Source of the DNA: Loxodes magnus
Taxonomy: Eukaryota > Ciliophora > Karyorelictea > Loxodida > Loxodidae
Direction of reading: 5' to 3'
DNA: 64,000 nt
Assembly (NCBI GenBank): GCA_946699065.1
Contig: CAMPDV010000255.1
Span: forward strand, 1-64,000
The position numbers were made by a program, and so were the translations under genes. Positions 59,365 through 64,000 of the stretch are shown here, piece after piece. The notes under the pieces are model-generated. The model saw only the letters and a program-made list of their open reading frames with translations, was not told the DNA's origin and ran no database searches. Numbering within the stretch: the first letter of the stretch is position 1; every line of letters begins with the position of its first letter.

Positions 59365-62300
59365 ATAATCAAATTTATTTATTTATTATTTATTTATTAA
59401 ATTTTCTTATAAAAATGTAATTAAATTTTTCTCTATATGACATCAAGCACTATATTTTATCTTAAATTTTAAATTTTAATTATTTAACTTTTATTTTTTC
59501 TTTATTAATAAAAAAGTTAATTTACTACATTTATCAAGTTATATGATTTCTAAAACATGAAAATTTCAGTGTAAATTATAAATAAATTATTTTATTATTT
59601 TATTATTAAATATTTTAATTTTATTTAAACATTTTCTGTTTTATCTTTAGTTAATTTAAATATAAATTTTATGATAAACTCATGCATTTCTTCGCAAAAT
59701 AAATTTTACTCAATCCAAATTTTTTAGGATAATTTCTAGCTTACAAAAGTAGATTTTATTGTCATAGACTTCTAAAATCATACCTTTAAGGTTAATTTTT
59801 CTATTTTCATTTAAATGTTTCATTTTTATATAGTTTTAAACAGTTAATATAAATCCTAAGATAAAATAAAGACCATTCAAATTATTAAAAGCTAAGGCAA
59901 AAAATAATAAAAGAAAAGTCTCAAAGGTCTTTGAATATTTTCTTCCAAATATATTATTAAATTTTTTAAATCTTTAAATAGATAAATAATTCTATAATAG
60001 AAGGATATTAAGAATTTTCATCAGTTATATTGCATTTTATTTTTTGTTTAAAACTTAAGATTTAATAAAGATATTTATTCTTTATTATTTAGGAAGAATA
60101 TTATAATAAGCATAACCAGATGATTTATTTTATCCATAAAATTAAAATTTTTCAATTATTATTTTAAATTAATAAAGTATATTAAAAAATAATAAGATAA
60201 TAAATATTAATTATCCATTTACTTTTATCAATTAGATATAGAAAAATCTATTAAAAATAGTTACACTTTAAAAAGCTAATTTATATAAAGTTTTATTTAT
60301 TATTTGTTTTCATTCTAAAATATTATCTTTTTCTAATAAAATTTTAAAAGAAGACTTTTCAAGCAGATGTTAAAATAAAGATAACTTATTAAATAGCATT
60401 TAAAAGAAAAAATTGAAGGTAGAGTTTTCATATAATTTTGAAATATAAATTCTTTGATCTTATTTAAAAAATTTAATTTTTCTCAATTCTAGCGAAACAA
60501 ATAAATTAATTTAAAAATATTTTTCATCTTCTATTGTAAATTATCAATATCATATTATAGGTTTTTAGTTTATGTAAGGCGAAAAAGAGAAGACATTCTA
60601 AAAAATAAATATAAAGGAAATTTTAAATAACTAATAAAGACTAATTAAAAAAATTATTAAAATTATATTAGTAATATCATAATCAATCAAACTAATATAA
60701 TATTAATAAATAAATCTTAGTAAATCTTAATTGAAATGATTTCATACATATATTATTGAGATAAAATTAAAATATTTGATTAAATAAAGATCTAATTTTA
60801 TTAAGAAGAGAAAAAGTTATGAACAAATTTATAAAATTTGAAAGATAATTTTATTTAGGTTAGCAAATGAAAATAAAATTTAAATTATCAACCACTAAAC
60901 AATAAATTATTAATTCTTGTAAATAAAATTTTAAAGAAAAATTAAAATCCCTAACCTATAAGGATGATTTTTTTAATTTATTTTAATTATAATTTAAAGA
61001 CAATCTATAAGTAAATTAATATTATAAATTTTTAAAAGATAAATTTGAATTTTTTAATTAAATTCAGTAAAATAATTTTAAAATAAAAAATGTAATAAAA
61101 ACATATAAGAATAATTTTATTTTCATAAATTAACTTTGATAAAGAAAAAAAAATCAAATTAATTTAGATTAAATATAAAATTAAAAAATTGTTTATTTTA
61201 TATTTACTTACAATCATTTTTTTTATTTAAAAGTATTAAATATCAATTAATTATTATTATTCTTTAAACTTATTTAATTCATTGTCTGAATATACCAAGG
61301 TAAAAAATTCATAAATAAATTACCTTTCTAATTTTATAGTTACATATTAAACTTGATATTTATTGTTAAAATAAAAAACAATTAGAATATATAAGTGTTT
61401 CATGTTGAAGCAAATGATATAATTATAAAATATTAATTCCTAAATTTCAAGTAAAATTATTTAAATAAATTAAGAGAAATTTAATTTATAAATAAAACTT
61501 TAATTAAAACTAGATTTTTTGTTTGACTAATTTTTAAATTTCTTTTAAATAAATTATAAATTTAGATATTATTTCTATATTTTAAATAAATATAAACATG
61601 AAAAATAATAAGAATTTTAATGAAATATTTATAAAAGTTTTAAATTTAAATACTTTAAATTATAATTTTTAACTTTTATTTAAGTAGTAATTATTATATA
61701 ATAAAACATATAAAATTCTAAATAAAATCATAAAATTTATCAATTTAATACAAATTATTTTAGAATATATTTCATTTTAAAAAAATTTGGTAAACATTAA
61801 TAAATAATATTTTTGCTGTTACAAATCTTCCTTTGTGAAATAAGTTTTCTTGTTTTATCAGATAGCCAAATTTTTTTAATAAGTTGGCAATAAAATAAAA
61901 TTTTTTATGAAAGAAAATAATTATTAATGCAGTTATTTATAAAAAATGTATAAAAAGGCATAATTATAAATGCTTTAAATTGATTTTTTTTATTTATAAA
62001 TTAGTGAAAATATTTAAATGATTTTTTATTATAAAATAAAAAGTTTTATTATTTTAAATAAATTTAAATTATAAAATAAAAAAATATTTATTCATCTTGT
62101 CTTTTTAAGATCAATAAATTAGATTCCAAATATTTATAATAACAGAATTAATATATTTATTTTAAATTAGAAATTTCTTGCAATTGTAACTATAAAAGAG
62201 AGAAAATTTCCAAATAATAATTAAATTTTTAGGGATAGACAAGGATGAAAAATTCAAAAAACTTAATTTCTAAACATATTTCTTGCTAAATTAATTTCCT

Positions 62301-63530
62301 ATTATTCAGTTAAAAATATTTTTTTAGTTTCTAAATTATAAATTTTATACATTCAAATTTTAATTAATAGAATTTATTTCTTTTATGCATTGAATTCATA
62401 AATTAATTTAAGCTCTCAATATATTCAAAAAAATTTCGTCAAATTTATTTTTGTCTATGAAAGTAAGTTCTTTAAAAAAAATTTAATTTTAACTTAAATA
62501 TCGATGACACCTAATCATCTAAAATTAAATTTCAAAAGATGAATATCTGAAATGTTTACGTTTACTTCTTTTTCTTATGTAATAAAATGAGGCACAAAAC
62601 TTATATTCGAAAATTTATCTATTATTTTTATTTTAATAAAATGAATAAGCTAAATTTATTTTATTCAACTTTATTTATCTAATTTAACCATTTTTTAGTA
62701 ACTCATGAATATCTAATGATTTATTTAGATGAAAAAATCTTACTAGCCTTTTTGAATTTTGACTTGCTGCTATTTATATAAAAATACAAAATTGTAAGAT
62801 TTTGCTATTTTTAGACATGTAAACTCTTTTTATAATGAATTTAGTAATTGAAGATATATATGCTTATTGAATTTATAGATTTAATTCGTCTAAGTTTTTT
62901 TATTTTTAATTCAATTTTACAAATAATCCTTAAACAATTTTTGCTGCTAAGTTCTGTTGTTTTTTTCAACTTAAAGCTGATTTTAGGTTAGGAAAGCACA
63001 AATGCTTAAATTTTACAATTATTTCAATGAAAAAATATATAAATTTAGAGTTACTAGCTATGTTAATTCCAGATATAGTTTAATATTAGTATATTAATAT
63101 ATTTATTTTGTTTTATTTAAATCATTTTTATTATATAGCAATAACCATATAAAAACTTTTTTAAATGATAAGGTTATTTAGATTTTTCAATTTTGTAATA
63201 GATAAATTTACATATTTAGGGGCTTTAATACCTAATAATTTAAAATAATTTATTATTGATAAAATAGTTAATGATTTTATATAAAATAATAGATTAAGTT
63301 ATTAGGAAAATCTACGAAGAAAAAATTGAATAAAAGTTTTCTTTAAGCTATATTAAGAAACTAAATAATTAACTCTTTAGTTATTAAATTATTCTACTAG
63401 TTAAAAAATAAAGCAAAACTAAATACAAAATATCTTAGAAAATAAGCTCATACCTGTAATGCTATTTTTTTCTTTTACAATCAAATTAGTTTAAAATAAA
63501 GATTCAGAGATATAACTCTGAATTATGCTT
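59365..63530. other. Right part of IR2 centre, AT-rich, no gene seen
   Basis: About 4 kb of very AT-rich DNA. No transposase, Gag-like ORF or RNA gene was recognised. Confidence 0.45.
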
Positions 63531-64000
63531 AAAAAGGTTATAAATATAAGGTAACAAATATTTTCACTTTATTGATTAATGATCGATAAAATATAATTCT
63601 TTATACTTTTATACAAATATAACACTAAAATATAAAAGAACGCTTAAACAGTTCATAACTCTAATTAATTTAAAGTAACCCATATTTATTTGTTTATTAC
63701 TAAAAAAAATTATAATTAACTATCTCCAATTATTTTGAAAGTTTTCTCTTTCCTAGATATATCTTCTTTTGATACTATAAATTAAGAATCATTTAGAATC
63801 TAAGTTAATCTTACATTCCTTATATTTAGGAGGCTTAAATTCTTTTTAAATTAGATATAGAGTTGAAGAACAATAATGATAAGTTTAGAGTATTTTGATT
63901 CTTTTAGTTAAGCAATAGATCATCAATTTAAATAAACAAGTTGCTAATTTAATTCTATTTATTAACTTCAATTATTCATCTTTATAAAAATGTTACATAC
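63531..64000 (-). repeat. Right arm of second palindromic unit (IR2), cut by window end
   Basis: Inverse copy of 57057-57526 with the symmetry centre near 60528. The unpaired centre is 6,004 bp. Confidence 0.9.
63990..64000 (+). CDS. Start of family C gene C6 (partial, mirror of C5)
   Basis: The ATG at 63990, preceded by CATCTTTATAAAA, is the mirror position of the C5 start at 57067. Only the first codons are inside the window. If the arm continues as in the first palindrome, a full outward-reading copy should follow. Confidence 0.6.

Overview
The window looks like nuclear DNA of a ciliate that has reassigned all three standard stop codons. TAA and TAG read as Gln, and TGA reads as Trp inside genes but also ends them. 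The sequence shows this directly. Related copies of one gene family in the window swap TGA and TGG at four aligned Trp positions, and a 1,278-codon receptor-like gene stays open only under this code, with 11 TGA and 11 TGG codons inside it. Established knowledge: this ambiguous code is known from karyorelictean ciliates (Loxodes and relatives) and from Condylostoma. Very small GT-AG introns (17-19 nt) and roughly 80% AT fit such a ciliate; the genus is inferred. A standard-code ORF search is therefore almost useless here.

Layout. 0-3.8 kb: a Gag-like fragment and an intact Gag-like gene (family A, copy A1), both on the minus strand. 3.79-4.26 kb: a tRNA-Cys followed by a GC-richer stretch with strong RNA-like pairing. 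7.2-8.1 kb: a frameshifted Gag-like pseudogene (B1). 10.8-14.7 kb: a large membrane receptor-like gene. 14.7-35 kb: very AT-rich DNA with isolated islands (a possible gene fragment at 20.0 kb, Gag-like B3 at 20.9 kb, Gag-like A2 at 23.3 kb, an unknown ORF at 27.5 kb, and an intron-bearing family C gene at 29.1-30.0 kb). 34.9-35.4 kb: a GC-rich island bounded by inverted hairpins. 35.9-47.2 kb: an 11.26-kb palindromic unit with 2.66-kb arms, each carrying one outward-reading family C gene, and a 5.95-kb centre holding two Gag-like copies. 49.4-50.3 kb: a family C pseudogene. 51.8-52.6 kb: Gag-like A3. 56.1-64.0 kb: the left part of a second palindromic unit of the same design (6.0-kb centre), cut by the window end. 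Its centre holds two 5S-rRNA-like sequences, a 19-bp tandem repeat and a conserved hairpin.

How it fits together. Most recognisable content is repetitive and mobile-like. Two lineages of small Gag-like, CCHC zinc-knuckle ORFs occur with no visible reverse transcriptase, integrase or transposase. A separate unknown gene family (C) has two tiny introns and is placed in the arms of large inverted repeats. The best candidates for an undescribed system are (1) the palindromic units with intron-bearing family C genes in both arms, and (2) the Gag-A genes, whose 3' ends form three consecutive hairpins, with the TGA stop inside the loop of the last hairpin in two of three copies. The only clear cellular genes are the tRNA and the receptor-like gene.
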